A DNA stretch of 64,000 nt, taken from assembly GCA_003212885.1 (NCBI GenBank), contig QCOP01000001.1:1-64000 (forward strand), given 5' to 3'. The DNA comes from Prochlorococcus sp. AG-432-D11 (lineage in GTDB: Bacteria > Cyanobacteriota > Cyanobacteriia > PCC-6307 > Cyanobiaceae). The notes below the pieces were generated by a model. That model worked only from the letters and a program-made list of their open reading frames with translations, was not told the origin of the DNA and searched no databases. This document shows positions 53,313 to 64,000 of this stretch, one piece after another (position 1 is the first letter of the stretch; every line of letters starts with the position of its first letter). Made by a program: the position numbers and the translations under genes.

Positions 53313-54559
53313 AAAGAGTACATTTGATTACTTATGAAACGGATCAAGTTGATAAAGCACTAAAAAAAATTACATCTCTCTTAGGAAATTTTGCATGGAT
53401 TAATATTCAAGACCCAAAAGATAGAGAAGATAACCAGAACAATTTATTGTTAGAAAGCGATCTACCCAAAGAACCAGGCTTCATTATCCGTAGTGGTGGT
53501 AGTAATTCTAGACCACATCAATGTCTGCAAAGTTTGCGTAATCTCACTCAATCAGCAAAAGCTACAGGAGAATGGCTTAGGCGCAATGGTATTGAACCAC
53601 ATAATTGTCATATCTTTAATCCTCTACCTATTCATCACATAAGTGGACTGATGCCTTGGTGGAGAAGTAAATGCTGGAAGACAAATCATACAGTCATACA
53701 ACCCTATTTAATGAGACATCCAGAAGATTTACAAAACACATATAAAGATGTTCTGCAACACGGATACAATATTACCTCTCTAGTACCTACTCAACTGGCT
53801 CGATTACTCAAATGTACTGAAGGGAAACAATGGTTACAAGCATTTTCAATTATATGGGTTGGAGGAGCCCCAATTTCAGAAGAATTGGCTCATCAAGCAC
53901 GACAAGCAAAAATAAATTTATCTCCTTGTTATGGATCTACTGAAACTGCTGCAATGATAAGTGCTCAATCACCAAAAGAGTTCTTAAATGGCAATTCAAC
54001 CTCAGGTTATTTACTGGAGGATATTGAAGTTAAAACTTCTAAAAATCAAGTACTGCAAGTTCGATCATCAAGATTGGCTCTAGCATTATCAAAACAAGGA
54101 ACGCCACAAAAAATTACAAATGCGCATGGCTGGTGGGAGTCTGGAGATGCTGCAAAAATAATTACAAAAAATGGGAAAAAAGAAATTAAAATAATAGGCA
54201 GAATAGATAGAGCTATAAATTCAGGAGGGGAAACAGTTTATCCAGAAAGCCTAGAATTAAAAATAACCAATTATTGTAGGGAGAATCAAGTCCCTATCAC
54301 TAAAGTACTTTTAATTACTACGAATAATGAGACGTGGGGGGAATCATTTTTTGCCTTATTACGATTCTCTAAAGAGATAAGCAAAAGTAGAAAAGAATTA
54401 TATCTAGTACAACTTAGTCATTTTACTAATAGTTGGCTACCCCAAGAGAAGCCCATAGACTGGATTGAATGCCCTGGGCTTCAAGTTAATTCAATAGGTA
54501 AGTTTGAATTAAAGAAATGGAAAACATGGCTTGAGTCTGCAAGAAATCAAAAAAAATGA
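53297..54559 (+). CDS. menE: O-succinylbenzoate--CoA ligase
   Basis: ANL motifs YGSTETAAMIS, ESGDAAKI, GRIDRAINSGGETVYP, GKFELKKW; degenerate A3 loop. Confidence 0.85.
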   Translation: MEGCMKRVHLITYETDQVDKALKKITSLLGNFAWINIQDPKDREDNQNNLLLESDLPKEPGFIIRSGGSNSRPHQCLQSLRNLTQSAKATGEWLRRNGIEPHNCHIFNPLPIHHISGLMPWWRSKCWKTNHTVIQPYLMRHPEDLQNTYKDVLQHGYNITSLVPTQLARLLKCTEGKQWLQAFSIIWVGGAPISEELAHQARQAKINLSPCYGSTETAAMISAQSPKEFLNGNSTSGYLLEDIEVKTSKNQVLQVRSSRLALALSKQGTPQKITNAHGWWESGDAAKIITKNGKKEIKIIGRIDRAINSGGETVYPESLELKITNYCRENQVPITKVLLITTNNETWGESFFALLRFSKEISKSRKELYLVQLSHFTNSWLPQEKPIDWIECPGLQVNSIGKFELKKWKTWLESARNQKK

Positions 54560-54573
54560 TTTTCGAGACAATC

Positions 54574-55023
54574 TCATGTATGCTCTGATTCAGCCAACCA
54601 CGTTGATAATGGTAATGGCAAACTACACCGTTGACGATTAACCGAATCAATCGAGAAATGCTTTACGCAAACCAATGCAACTCGTTTGTGTTTAGATTGA
54701 AAGATTACTTTCAATTCAAAACTTGAAGAATCAATCTTCTTTGGACATAATTCAACATCTAAACAATCTCCAACATAAATTGGTAAATAAAATTCTGCCG
54801 AGCAATGAACAATGGGCAGCAAAGAAGCTAATCTTGGGGCACCCTCATGACTAGTAGGGAAAATTTCTAACACATTAATTCCGAAAGTTTGAAGACTTTC
54901 TTCCCAAGCCTCATGGGACCATCTAAAAAGCTGATAAAAGTGGATCACGCCAGCAGCATCAGTATCTCCAAAGCGAGCTATTCGCTTAAGATTAAGCCAT
55001 TTCTTTATAAGGCGATCAGACAC
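54574..55023 (-). CDS. 1,4-dihydroxy-2-naphthoyl-CoA thioesterase (4HBT)
   Basis: RFGDTDAAGVIHFYQLFRWSHEAWEE hotdog motif; men context. Confidence 0.88.
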   Translation of the reverse strand: MSDRLIKKWLNLKRIARFGDTDAAGVIHFYQLFRWSHEAWEESLQTFGINVLEIFPTSHEGAPRLASLLPIVHCSAEFYLPIYVGDCLDVELCPKKIDSSSFELKVIFQSKHKRVALVCVKHFSIDSVNRQRCSLPLPLSTWLAESEHT

Positions 55024-55026
55024 AAT

Positions 55027-56211
55027 TCACCTATCAACTGATCCCATAATGACGTCTATTGAGCCAAGGATTGCCATAATGTCTGCCACTTTTGCGCCTT
55101 TTAGTATATGAGGCAAAATCTGCAAATTATTTGAATCAGCAGCACGAATCTTAAACCTCCAAGGAGTAACATCATTATTCCCCTGAATAAATACTCCAAT
55201 TTCTCCTTTTCCAGACTCCAATCGCGTATAAAGTTCGCCTTTTGGAATTTTAAAGGTTGGCGCAACTTTTTTTGCTAGGTATTGAAAGTCAAAGCCATTA
55301 AACAAACAAGATTTCCCTTCTGCTATTTTGGAAGCCTCAATATTTTCTGTAGGTCCACCAGGAATCATGTCACAGGCTTGATATAAAATTTTCAAAGATT
55401 GTCGCATCTCCTCGATTCGTACCCTATAGCGGGCAAAACAATCACCCTCTTGCTCAGATGCAATGCTCCAATCAAAGTCGTCATAACACTCATAATGATC
55501 TACTTTTCTCAAGTCCCACTTCACACCTGAAGCTCTTAACATGGGTCCTGAAAGACTCCAGTTAATCGCTTGCTCCCTATCAATAACACCCAACCCCTCA
55601 ATACGTCTACGAAAAATAGGATTATTAGTGATTAGCTTTTCATATTCGTCAATTTTTGGTCCAAACCAATCACAAAAATCTTTGCATTTCTCCAGCCAAC
55701 CCCTTGGCAAATCACAGGCAACTCCACCAATACGAAAATAATTGTTGTTAATCAATCTTTGGCCTGTGGCTGCTTCCCAAAGGTCATAAATCATCTCTCG
55801 TTCTCTAAAAATATAGAAAAAAGGAGTTTGTGCACCTACATCTGCCAAAAAAGGACCCAACCAAAGCAAATGATTTGCAATTCTATTGAGCTCTAGCATC
55901 AAAATTCGTATATAACTTGCCCTTTTGGGAACAGCGATATTTGCTAAACGTTCTGGAGCATTGACCACAATTGCTTCGTAGAACATTCCAGCTGCATAAT
56001 CCATACGACTGACATAAGGAACAAACATGACATTTGTTCTGTTTTCAGCAATTTTCTCCATCCCCCGATGGAGGTATCCAATTACTGGTTCACAATCAAC
56101 AACATCTTCACCATCTAGTGTTACTACTAAACGTAAAACACCGTGCATGGAAGGATGATGGGGCCCAAAGTTCACCACCATTGGCTCTGTACGCGTTTCG
56201 AGTTGCGACAT
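55027..56211 (-). CDS. ndhH: NAD(P)H-quinone oxidoreductase subunit H
   Basis: [29 protein letters not shown]. Confidence 0.99.
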   Translation of the reverse strand: MSQLETRTEPMVVNFGPHHPSMHGVLRLVVTLDGEDVVDCEPVIGYLHRGMEKIAENRTNVMFVPYVSRMDYAAGMFYEAIVVNAPERLANIAVPKRASYIRILMLELNRIANHLLWLGPFLADVGAQTPFFYIFREREMIYDLWEAATGQRLINNNYFRIGGVACDLPRGWLEKCKDFCDWFGPKIDEYEKLITNNPIFRRRIEGLGVIDREQAINWSLSGPMLRASGVKWDLRKVDHYECYDDFDWSIASEQEGDCFARYRVRIEEMRQSLKILYQACDMIPGGPTENIEASKIAEGKSCLFNGFDFQYLAKKVAPTFKIPKGELYTRLESGKGEIGVFIQGNNDVTPWRFKIRAADSNNLQILPHILKGAKVADIMAILGSIDVIMGSVDR

Positions 56212-56257
56212 TGGGCCTTTACTTACATATGTACATTTTAGATACTAATTAGTTCTC

Positions 56258-57166
56258 ATGAAAGAAGAATCTAAAATTGGCAATTATCAATTCAACCATG
56301 TGCCGGTATTAGCTGATGAATTACTGCAAGCAATAAAGCAGCTCACAGAAGAACATTGCCCAGATTTTTCAATGATTGATGCAACAATAGGCGGAGGCGG
56401 ACATTCAAAGCTCATTTTGAGCGAATTCCCAAGGTTATCTTTAACAGGTCTTGATCAAGACCCTGAAGCAATACAGGCTGCATCTGAAAGACTAAAAAAC
56501 TTTTCTCCAAGAACCAAATTTTTTGAAACAAATTTTGCTGATTTCACACCTCAAGCACAAACAGAAATCGTTTTTGCCGATTTAGGTGTTAGTAGTCCTC
56601 AAATCGATCAAGCATCACGGGGATTTAGTTTTCGACTAGATGGACCAATCGATATGCGAATGTCACCATCAATCAAAATTACAGCTGCTGAACTATTAAG
56701 TAGTCTTAATGAAAATGATTTAGCGAATTTAATTTATAATTATGGTGATGAAAGATTTTCTCGAAGAATTGCAAGAAAAATCAAAAATGATCTTTTAACT
56801 TGTGGGCCTTATAAAAACACTGCTGCCTTAGCCTATGCAATAGCAGGATGCTATCCAAAAAGAATGCGTTATGCCAAAATCCATCCTGCCACAAGAACAT
56901 TTCAAGCCCTTCGCATAGCAGTGAATAATGAAATCAATATCCTCAAAGAATTTTTAAATAAAGCGCCTAATTGGTTAAAACCAGGAGGTATTCTTGTAAT
57001 AATAAGTTTTCATTCTTTAGAAGATAGAGAAGTCAAAATATCATTCAATGAAGATAAAAGATTACAAAAAATTACTCGTAAGCCTATTCAAGCGAGTCAA
57101 CAAGAAATAGAAAAGAACCCAAGAAGTCGAAGTGCTAAGTTAAGAATCGCTAGAAAATTATTATAA
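56258..57166 (+). CDS. rsmH: 16S rRNA m4C1402 methyltransferase
   Basis: HVPVLADELL; DATIGGGGHS; FHSLEDREVK. Confidence 0.97.
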   Translation: MKEESKIGNYQFNHVPVLADELLQAIKQLTEEHCPDFSMIDATIGGGGHSKLILSEFPRLSLTGLDQDPEAIQAASERLKNFSPRTKFFETNFADFTPQAQTEIVFADLGVSSPQIDQASRGFSFRLDGPIDMRMSPSIKITAAELLSSLNENDLANLIYNYGDERFSRRIARKIKNDLLTCGPYKNTAALAYAIAGCYPKRMRYAKIHPATRTFQALRIAVNNEINILKEFLNKAPNWLKPGGILVIISFHSLEDREVKISFNEDKRLQKITRKPIQASQQEIEKNPRSRSAKLRIARKLL

Positions 57167-57176
57167 ATTTAATTGC

Positions 57177-58325
57177 CTAAATTTTAGATTTGAAAATTGC
57201 ATCTGTTAAAAAATCTGAAATCTGAGATACATCCTCTTCAGTGGTATATCTTCCTAAACTTAATCTCAAAGAACATTCAACCTCTTGAAGACTTCTTCCA
57301 AGCGCAAGCAGTACATGAGAAGGAGCTCCATTACTACATGCAGAACCACTACTACAAGAAATATGCTTTCTTAAAAGAGAATTCATTTTCTTTCCTCTCA
57401 CATTTGGAACAGTAATATTCAGATTATTTGGTAAACGGCTTTTTAGAGACCCATTAATCTTCAAGCCATGAATCTTATTTGTAAGATCATTTAAAAGTGT
57501 ATCTCTAAGAAACTTGTATTTATGAATATTCGTATGAATATCTTCTATTGCAATTTTAGCTGCTGTAGCGAAGCCAACTACAAGAGGAAGAGGCAATGTT
57601 CCAGGCCTAAGGCCTTGTTCCTGACCTCCTCCCCACTGAAGAGGTTGAATACGTATATTCTTTTTCTTGATTAAGGCACCTATACCTTTAGGACCATAGA
57701 TTTTATGCGCACTAATAGTTAGCAAATCTATATCTAATGTATCTATATTAAAAGGTATATTACCCAAAGCTTGAGATGCATCACAATGTAAAAGTGCAGA
57801 ATTATATTTACATCTTAAAGCTATTTCTCGAATAGGTTGTAATACACCAATTTCATTATTAGCCATCATTATACTGACCAAAAAAGTATCTTTTTGAAAA
57901 GCTTTTTCGAATTGATCAAGAGAAATAATTCCATCTGAATTTGGTTGCAATTCTGTTAGTCGAAACCCTTCTTTTTGTAATTTTCTTAATGGCTCAAGTA
58001 CAGAAAGATGCTCTGTCGAAAGAGTAATTACGTGGCCCTTATCGCCAGTTTCAGCAGTCCTCGCCCTTGCATAACCAAGCAAAGCTAAATTATTAGCTTC
58101 CGTGGCTCCACTCGTAAAAATCAATCGAGTTGGATCTACTCCTAATAGTTCAGCCAAGCATTCCCTTGATACATTGCTCGCTGCACAGGCATAAATTCCA
58201 TCACTATGTTGCCTGTCAGACGGATTGGCAAAATAGTCGCTCCAATACGGCTCCATAGCCTCCAGTACTCTTGTTGAACAAGGTGTGGAGGATTGATAAT
58301 CAAGATAGAGGGGTTTTCCCTTCAT
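57177..58325 (-). CDS. Cysteine desulfurase (NifS/IscS family)
   Basis: YLDYQSSTPC; SGATEANNLALLG; SAHKIYGPKGIGAL; SCSSGSACS. Confidence 0.94.
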   Translation of the reverse strand: MKGKPLYLDYQSSTPCSTRVLEAMEPYWSDYFANPSDRQHSDGIYACAASNVSRECLAELLGVDPTRLIFTSGATEANNLALLGYARARTAETGDKGHVITLSTEHLSVLEPLRKLQKEGFRLTELQPNSDGIISLDQFEKAFQKDTFLVSIMMANNEIGVLQPIREIALRCKYNSALLHCDASQALGNIPFNIDTLDIDLLTISAHKIYGPKGIGALIKKKNIRIQPLQWGGGQEQGLRPGTLPLPLVVGFATAAKIAIEDIHTNIHKYKFLRDTLLNDLTNKIHGLKINGSLKSRLPNNLNITVPNVRGKKMNSLLRKHISCSSGSACSNGAPSHVLLALGRSLQEVECSLRLSLGRYTTEEDVSQISDFLTDAIFKSKI

Positions 58326-58409
58326 AAAGGGACTAGTGAAAATAACAACAAATAAATATCCTTAATAGTGACAATAATATATGCTCCAAAAATCTTAATT
58401 GCTTGATTC

Positions 58410-59138
58410 ATGGCTCTTTCCGAAAACTTACAAACAGAAGCTCCCCAGCAACACAGGATCTTACTCGTTGATGACGAGCCAGGGATAAGGAATGCGGTAA
58501 AAGCATATCTTGAAGATGAAGGATTTGATATAACGACCGCAACAGATGGAGAAGATGGATGGCAGAAAGCTCAACAAATAGTCCCTGACGTTGTTCTCAG
58601 TGATGTAATGATGCCCAGATGTGATGGATATGAACTATTAAAAAGACTTCGTGACAATGAAAGATTAGCTGGAACACCAGTGATCTTTCTTACAGCAAAA
58701 GGGATGACAATAGATAGGACTCAAGGATATCAAGCTGGAGTCGATGATTACATACCAAAACCTTTTGACCCAGATGAACTAGTTGCACGAGTTAAAAACG
58801 TAGTTGCTAGGCAGGAGAGACTACTGAGAGAAGCAGCGAGATTCGCAGATACTGATGTTGGTCAAATGGCAAAACAAATTACAGAAATACGTTCAATGTT
58901 AACTCATGCTGATAACAATTTAGCTAAAAGAGATACCGTCATACCAAATTTCACACCTCGCGAAGAAAGTGTGCTTCAACTAGTTGCTGAAGGATTAATG
59001 AATAAAGAAATAGCCAGGCAACTAGAAACATCGATTCGTAATGTAGAAAAATATGTAAGTAGACTTTTTATCAAAACTGGAACTTCAAGCAGAACTGAAT
59101 TGGTAAGATATGCCTTAGAAAACCATCTTGTTAAATAA
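58410..59138 (+). CDS. NarL/LuxR-type response regulator
   Basis: REC domain LLVDDEPGIRNAV..LSDVMMPRCDGYE..LTAKG; HTH LTPREE-like TPREESVLQLVAEGLMNKEIARQL. Confidence 0.94.
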   Translation: MALSENLQTEAPQQHRILLVDDEPGIRNAVKAYLEDEGFDITTATDGEDGWQKAQQIVPDVVLSDVMMPRCDGYELLKRLRDNERLAGTPVIFLTAKGMTIDRTQGYQAGVDDYIPKPFDPDELVARVKNVVARQERLLREAARFADTDVGQMAKQITEIRSMLTHADNNLAKRDTVIPNFTPREESVLQLVAEGLMNKEIARQLETSIRNVEKYVSRLFIKTGTSSRTELVRYALENHLVK

Positions 59139-59157
59139 TATTCATTTGTAAGAAAGT

Positions 59158-59865
59158 TCAGGATTTAACAAACTCTATTAACTGTGAATAATAAAAAGGT
59201 GCTTGATTAAATTTTCTTCTCACAACTGAAAAACCTGACGATTTAGCAGCATCAATAATCCCCTGTTCTCTAAGTGTGTAAGCTCTAGTCGTCTTACTTG
59301 GTCCTGGGAAAAGCTGACCAATTTTTTTTAATAATGCTAATAATGGTGTATAAGGAGCAAAACTAACAATCAATCTTTCTTGACTTAAACTGCATAAGTG
59401 ACGGACCATGTCTTCAGCAGCATTTTGAGGGTAATGAATAAATACATCTAGACAAATGACAGTATGAAAAGTACCTGTCAAATTCTCTAAATCAGAAGTT
59501 AAAAAATTGATCTTAGAATGATTTAAACCTGAGAGTTTTGCTCTTCGCCTCGTTTCATCGACCATTGCTTTCGATATATCGCTAACAGTCAGCGAATTTG
59601 CACCTAACAAAGCGAGAGGGATAGCAAGGCTGCCTACTCCACAACCTGCATCACAGAAACTAAGTTGATTAATTTTTCCAGATTCCTTAATCCAATCCAG
59701 AACATCATCAACAGTTTTCTGGTGACCGAGTCGAATATTTTTTTGGACATTATTAACATCCTTGCTATCACTATAAATTCGATTCCATCTATCAAAACCA
59801 GTACCATTGAAATAAGTTGACACCTCTGCTTTCTCAGCTTTTTTTAGATCTTCTATCGTCATCAT
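59158..59865 (-). CDS. chlM: Mg-protoporphyrin IX methyltransferase
   Basis: YFNGTGFDRWNRIY; DAGCGVGSLAIPLA. Confidence 0.96.
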   Translation of the reverse strand: MMTIEDLKKAEKAEVSTYFNGTGFDRWNRIYSDSKDVNNVQKNIRLGHQKTVDDVLDWIKESGKINQLSFCDAGCGVGSLAIPLALLGANSLTVSDISKAMVDETRRRAKLSGLNHSKINFLTSDLENLTGTFHTVICLDVFIHYPQNAAEDMVRHLCSLSQERLIVSFAPYTPLLALLKKIGQLFPGPSKTTRAYTLREQGIIDAAKSSGFSVVRRKFNQAPFYYSQLIEFVKS

Positions 59866-59891
59866 TTCAAAAAAATCACTTATTGAGGATA

Positions 59892-61049
59892 CTACTCAGC
59901 CGTTCGCCAAGTTAACTCATTAGATTGAATGTCAAAATGCCATCTCAAAAGATTTTGAAATTTTTTGCCAATTAAGCAGTTTTCAATCGAGATATTCTTA
60001 GAAATTACTCTTCGCGGTGAAATAGTTGCAGACCAAATTGCTGCGGAAGCATCCTTAGTCCAAGAAGCAAATCGTTTGCACCCTTCAAGCAAAGGAAGAG
60101 TCGTTCCTGCAAAAGTACCATCTGTCAAGCGACACAAACCTTTCTGAACTAGCAAAGTTTGTCCTTCCCATTGAAATTCTTCCTTATCAAGACCATATGC
60201 CGCCAAAGCATCACTAACTAAAATCAATTGATTTGATGCCAACTTATAAAGCATTACAACCACTTTAGGAGAAACATGAAATCCATCAGCAATTACCCCC
60301 ATTGAGATTTTGTCATTAAAGAGTGCTTCTCCAATTGGCCCAGGATCTCTATGATGAATTCCACGCATGCAATTAAATACATGCGTCAGCATAGTGACAC
60401 CTTCATCAAAAGCTATGTTTGATTCTTTTGTATTTGCTGCTGAATGGCCAAGGCAGATAGTTATGCCTAGAGAAGTTAATCTTCTTATAATCTCTGCAGA
60501 ACCAGGCAACTCTGGTGCAAGCGTAATCAAAGCAATTTCATTTTCATAACCATTGATATACTCATCTAATTTACTAAGACTTGGTTTAGAGAGGTATTTC
60601 AATTGATGAATACCTCGAAAATTTTTGTGTAAGAAAGGACCCTCTATATGAGCACCTAATATTTTACAGGTATTATTTACTTTATTTTCTCTTAATTCTC
60701 TCAATATATCCAATGATTTTCTTAAAGATTCTCTAGAGCAAGTTACTAAAGTTGGAGCAATAGCTTCAATTCCATCCTTCCAAAGCTGCTCTAATAATAA
60801 TGTTAATCTTGGCAAATCTTTTAAATCAAGGTCATTAAAAGAAAGACCTAGCCCTCCATTTATTTGAAGATCTATGCCTCTTGGACTAAGCCAATCGCCC
60901 TTCCAATCCTCACTTAATGAATCAATACTTTGATTGAAAGGTTTTATAGAAACAATTTTATGATTTGAATCAATGGAAACACTCCAATATTCATTCTGGT
61001 TTGGAATTGATATTGGATTAGGAAAGCGTACATTGGTTATATATCGCAT
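59892..61049 (-). CDS. nagA: N-acetylglucosamine-6-phosphate deacetylase
   Basis: GAHIEGPFL; LGHSAAN; THVFNCMRGIHHRDPGPIG; LVSDALAA. Confidence 0.94.
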   Translation of the reverse strand: MRYITNVRFPNPISIPNQNEYWSVSIDSNHKIVSIKPFNQSIDSLSEDWKGDWLSPRGIDLQINGGLGLSFNDLDLKDLPRLTLLLEQLWKDGIEAIAPTLVTCSRESLRKSLDILRELRENKVNNTCKILGAHIEGPFLHKNFRGIHQLKYLSKPSLSKLDEYINGYENEIALITLAPELPGSAEIIRRLTSLGITICLGHSAANTKESNIAFDEGVTMLTHVFNCMRGIHHRDPGPIGEALFNDKISMGVIADGFHVSPKVVVMLYKLASNQLILVSDALAAYGLDKEEFQWEGQTLLVQKGLCRLTDGTFAGTTLPLLEGCKRFASWTKDASAAIWSATISPRRVISKNISIENCLIGKKFQNLLRWHFDIQSNELTWRTAE

Positions 61050-61129
61050 AGGAAACAGTTTAATTTAAAAGCTAGTGCAGAATTAGTCTTTTCTAGCCAT
61101 TATTAATAGAGAACTCTAAATTATCCAAC

Positions 61130-61666
61130 GTGGTCTCAGGAGATGCTGAAAAACAGGCGCAAGTTGCAGTTGTGATGGGTAGTGACTCTGATCTGCCAAC
61201 ATTAGAACCCGCCATCAATGTATTAAAAGAGTTTAATCTCTCAGTAGAAATAAGAATACTGTCAGCACATAGAACACCATTGGTCATGATGGAATTTGCT
61301 CAAAATGCTGAAAAAAAAGGACTAAAAGTAATCATTGCCGGTGCTGGAGGAGCGGCTCATCTCCCAGGCATGATTGCCTCATTAACCTTGTTACCTGTGA
61401 TTGGCGTACCGATACAAAGCAAAAGTTTATCTGGTATAGATTCACTACATTCAATTGTTCAAATGCCCAACGGCATACCAGTAGCAACAGTTGCAATTGG
61501 CGGTGGGTTAAATGCTGGATTACTAGCTGCCCAAATACTAGCTTCAAATAATAATCAACTAAAAGACATAATTAAGAATTACCGAAAAAAAATGAGAGCA
61601 CAAGTAATTAATAAAGATCGAATCCTTCAAGAAATTGGATGCAAGGAATATTTAAAGAAAATATAA
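61130..61666 (+). CDS. purE: N5-carboxyaminoimidazole ribonucleotide mutase
   Basis: VMGSDSDLPTLEPA; SAHRTP; IAGAGGAAHLPGM; GTG start. Confidence 0.98.
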   Translation: MVSGDAEKQAQVAVVMGSDSDLPTLEPAINVLKEFNLSVEIRILSAHRTPLVMMEFAQNAEKKGLKVIIAGAGGAAHLPGMIASLTLLPVIGVPIQSKSLSGIDSLHSIVQMPNGIPVATVAIGGGLNAGLLAAQILASNNNQLKDIIKNYRKKMRAQVINKDRILQEIGCKEYLKKI

Positions 61667-61690
61667 AATTCTAAAAATTAAAAGATCAAT

Positions 61691-62293
61691 TTAGATAACT
61701 TTCATCTCGTGGAGTTTTTGAATAACAAGTTCAACACTTTCTTCTAACTGCAATTCCCCAGTATCAACTTGCAACTCAGGAGTTTGTGGCGTCTCATATG
61801 GACTAGAAATACCTGTAAATTCCTTTATCAAGCCTTGCCTTGCCTTGGCGTACAAGCCTTTAGTATCTCTTTCTTCACATTTCGCCAAATCGGCTGCACA
61901 GTAAATTTCTATAAAATCACCTCTATCAACTAATGCCCTTGCTTTCGCTCTGTCATCGCGAAAAGGTGATACAAATGCCGTTAAGACAATTATCCCAGCA
62001 TCAAGAAACAGTTTTGAGACCTCACTAATTCTTCGAATATTTTCTTCTCTATCGGAATCTGAAAACCCAAGATCTTTACATAATCCATGGCGAATATTAT
62101 CTCCATCAAGCACATAAGTGGATAATCCTTTTTCAAATAATTTCGCATTCACAGCATTTGCCAAAGTACTTTTTCCAGAACCAGATAATCCTGTAAACCA
62201 TAAAATTGCACTTCTATGACCTCGTTGTTGTGAAATTGCCTGACGATCAACAGACGCTTCATGCCAAACAATATTCTTAGATTTGTCAGTCAT
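61691..62293 (-). CDS. cysC: Adenylylsulfate kinase
   Basis: WFTGLSGSGKSTLANAV; LDGDNIRHGL; FVSPFRDDR. Confidence 0.97.
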   Translation of the reverse strand: MTDKSKNIVWHEASVDRQAISQQRGHRSAILWFTGLSGSGKSTLANAVNAKLFEKGLSTYVLDGDNIRHGLCKDLGFSDSDREENIRRISEVSKLFLDAGIIVLTAFVSPFRDDRAKARALVDRGDFIEIYCAADLAKCEERDTKGLYAKARQGLIKEFTGISSPYETPQTPELQVDTGELQLEESVELVIQKLHEMKVI

Positions 62294-62355
62294 ACCTTTC
62301 TAAGATCACTTAAACATCAAGAGTAATCCTACCCAATGATATGGATATAAACGCC

Positions 62356-62679
62356 TCATCCACCAGCCTGTTTAGGAGAAAAGCCCTGCTCTTTTAATAT
62401 TTTCATAACTCCAAAGATCTGGTCTCCTTGCAATTCAAGTATTCCTCCTTTAACTGTACCTCCTGTACCAAGATGTGCTTTAAGAGTCTTAAGCAATTTC
62501 GTAATTTCAGATTCTTGAATATTCAATCCAGTAATCTCTGTTACTGTCTTACCTCCTTTACCTCCTCGACTTTTTTGAACACGTACCTTCATCTCAGCTT
62601 TAAGTTGAGACTGTAATGTAAATTCATTTGATTGAGGTGCCAAATCATCACCAAATTCTTTCCAGGTTCGCTTCTTCAT
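62356..62679 (-). CDS. SUI1/YciH-family translation factor
   Basis: KTVTEITGL..LKAHLGTGGTVKGGILELQGD. Confidence 0.94.
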   Translation of the reverse strand: MKKRTWKEFGDDLAPQSNEFTLQSQLKAEMKVRVQKSRGGKGGKTVTEITGLNIQESEITKLLKTLKAHLGTGGTVKGGILELQGDQIFGVMKILKEQGFSPKQAGG

Positions 62680-62722
62680 TCATCTATTTATTAGTCTGTT
62701 ATATAAATCGCTTCGCTCTTAG

Positions 62723-63973
62723 GTGTCAAGCAAAATTAATTCCACCCCAACAGATACAGACCTTTCAATTAAGGCCAGACCAACAGATTCAGGTCGTTTT
62801 GGCCGTTTTGGTGGTCAATATGTACCAGAAACTTTAATGCCAGCTCTCGCAGAACTAGAATCTGCTGCTGAAAAAGCTTGGTTAGATCAAGATTTCGTTA
62901 ATGATCTTAATCACTTATTAAAAACATATGTAGGGCGGGCAACTCCTCTTTACGAGGCAAGTAGACTCTCTAGCCACTATTCGAAACAAGGAAGTGGAGC
63001 AAGAATTTGGCTAAAACGAGAAGACCTTAATCATACTGGTGCTCACAAAATCAATAATGCGCTAGGACAAGCTCTTCTTGCAATCAAAATGGGCAAAAAA
63101 AGAATTATTGCTGAAACTGGAGCTGGACAGCATGGTGTTGCTACTGCAACAGTATGCGCCCGATTTGGACTGGAATGCGTTATCTATATGGGCCAAGAAG
63201 ATATGAAAAGACAAGCTTTAAACGTATTTAGAATGAAACTCTTGGGTGCAAAAGTTCAACCAGTTCTTTCAGGTACTGCAACTTTAAAAGATGCGACTAG
63301 TGAAGCAATTAGAGATTGGGTTACGAATGTCAACACAACTCATTACATTCTTGGTTCAGTTGCTGGCCCACATCCATACCCAAAAATAGTTAGGGATTTT
63401 CATGCAGTCATTGGTCAAGAGACTAAGCAACAATGCATTGATGCATTTGGTAGAGCTCCTAACATTCTCATGGCATGTGTAGGCGGAGGGTCAAATGCAA
63501 TGGGTTTATTTCATTCATTTATTGAAGATTTATCGGTAAGACTAATAGGCGTAGAAGCAGCAGGAGAAGGAGTACACACTGATAAACATGCCGCCACAAT
63601 TACTGAAGGCAGGATTGGAGTATTGCATGGAGCAATGAGTCTTCTTCTTCAAGATCAAAATGGACAAGTGCAAGAAGCGCATTCAATTAGCGCAGGTCTT
63701 GACTATCCAGGAGTTGGGCCGGAGCATAGCTATTTAAAAGAAATTGGACGAGCAGAATATGTAGCTGTTACAGATAAAGAAGCGCTAAATGCTCTCCAAT
63801 TAGTAAGTAAACTAGAAGGGATTATTCCTGCATTGGAAACAGCTCATGCATTTGCTTGGCTAGATAAACTAGCACCTTCATTACCTTCAGGGACTGAGTT
63901 AATCATTAACTGCTCGGGGAGAGGAGACAAGGACGTAAATACCGTTGCAAACAAATTGGAATCTATGCTGTAA
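62723..63973 (+). CDS. trpB: Tryptophan synthase beta subunit
   Basis: [45 protein letters not shown]. Confidence 0.99.
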   Translation: MSSKINSTPTDTDLSIKARPTDSGRFGRFGGQYVPETLMPALAELESAAEKAWLDQDFVNDLNHLLKTYVGRATPLYEASRLSSHYSKQGSGARIWLKREDLNHTGAHKINNALGQALLAIKMGKKRIIAETGAGQHGVATATVCARFGLECVIYMGQEDMKRQALNVFRMKLLGAKVQPVLSGTATLKDATSEAIRDWVTNVNTTHYILGSVAGPHPYPKIVRDFHAVIGQETKQQCIDAFGRAPNILMACVGGGSNAMGLFHSFIEDLSVRLIGVEAAGEGVHTDKHAATITEGRIGVLHGAMSLLLQDQNGQVQEAHSISAGLDYPGVGPEHSYLKEIGRAEYVAVTDKEALNALQLVSKLEGIIPALETAHAFAWLDKLAPSLPSGTELIINCSGRGDKDVNTVANKLESML

Positions 63974-64000
63974 AGCAGTTCAGTATCTTGTGACCGAATT

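Noticed and set aside
61050-61129. 6S RNA-like locus near purE
   Set aside because: The gap is only about 80 bp, too short for a 6S RNA; no supporting structure.

Overview
The window reads as AT-rich picocyanobacterial chromosome. psbA, sbtA/sbtB, CP12, a phylloquinone (men) gene group and gene content point to Prochlorococcus, probably a low-light type; this assignment comes from recognised protein sequences, not a search. It is almost entirely densely packed core housekeeping genes (about 50 confident CDS). I saw no rRNA, tRNA, CRISPR array, IS element, prophage or defence island, and I do not see a large undescribed multi-gene system. The most interesting signals are small and partly hidden from the ORF track: (1) prfB needs a programmed +1 frameshift (CUU UGA C). 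Its true start is about 58 nt upstream of the listed ORF, and a perfect 7-bp hairpin lies just 5' of the slippery site. (2) A 'blank' 460-bp gap between pgk and ylqF/rbgA carries a decayed universal-stress-protein gene, with recognisable pieces in all three frames. (3) An MBL-fold lactonase-like exported protein has lost its metal-ligand motifs. (4) A thioredoxin-reductase-like flavoprotein keeps CATC but lacks the NADPH-binding motifs. (5) SbtB lacks the C-terminal redox loop, and CP12 lacks the N-terminal Cys pair and the AWD_VEEL core. (6) An unlisted 38-codon ORF lies next to psbA, and the psbA 5' region has a 14-bp palindrome and a 9-bp direct repeat. (7) There are candidate r-protein leader structures before rplA and rplJ.
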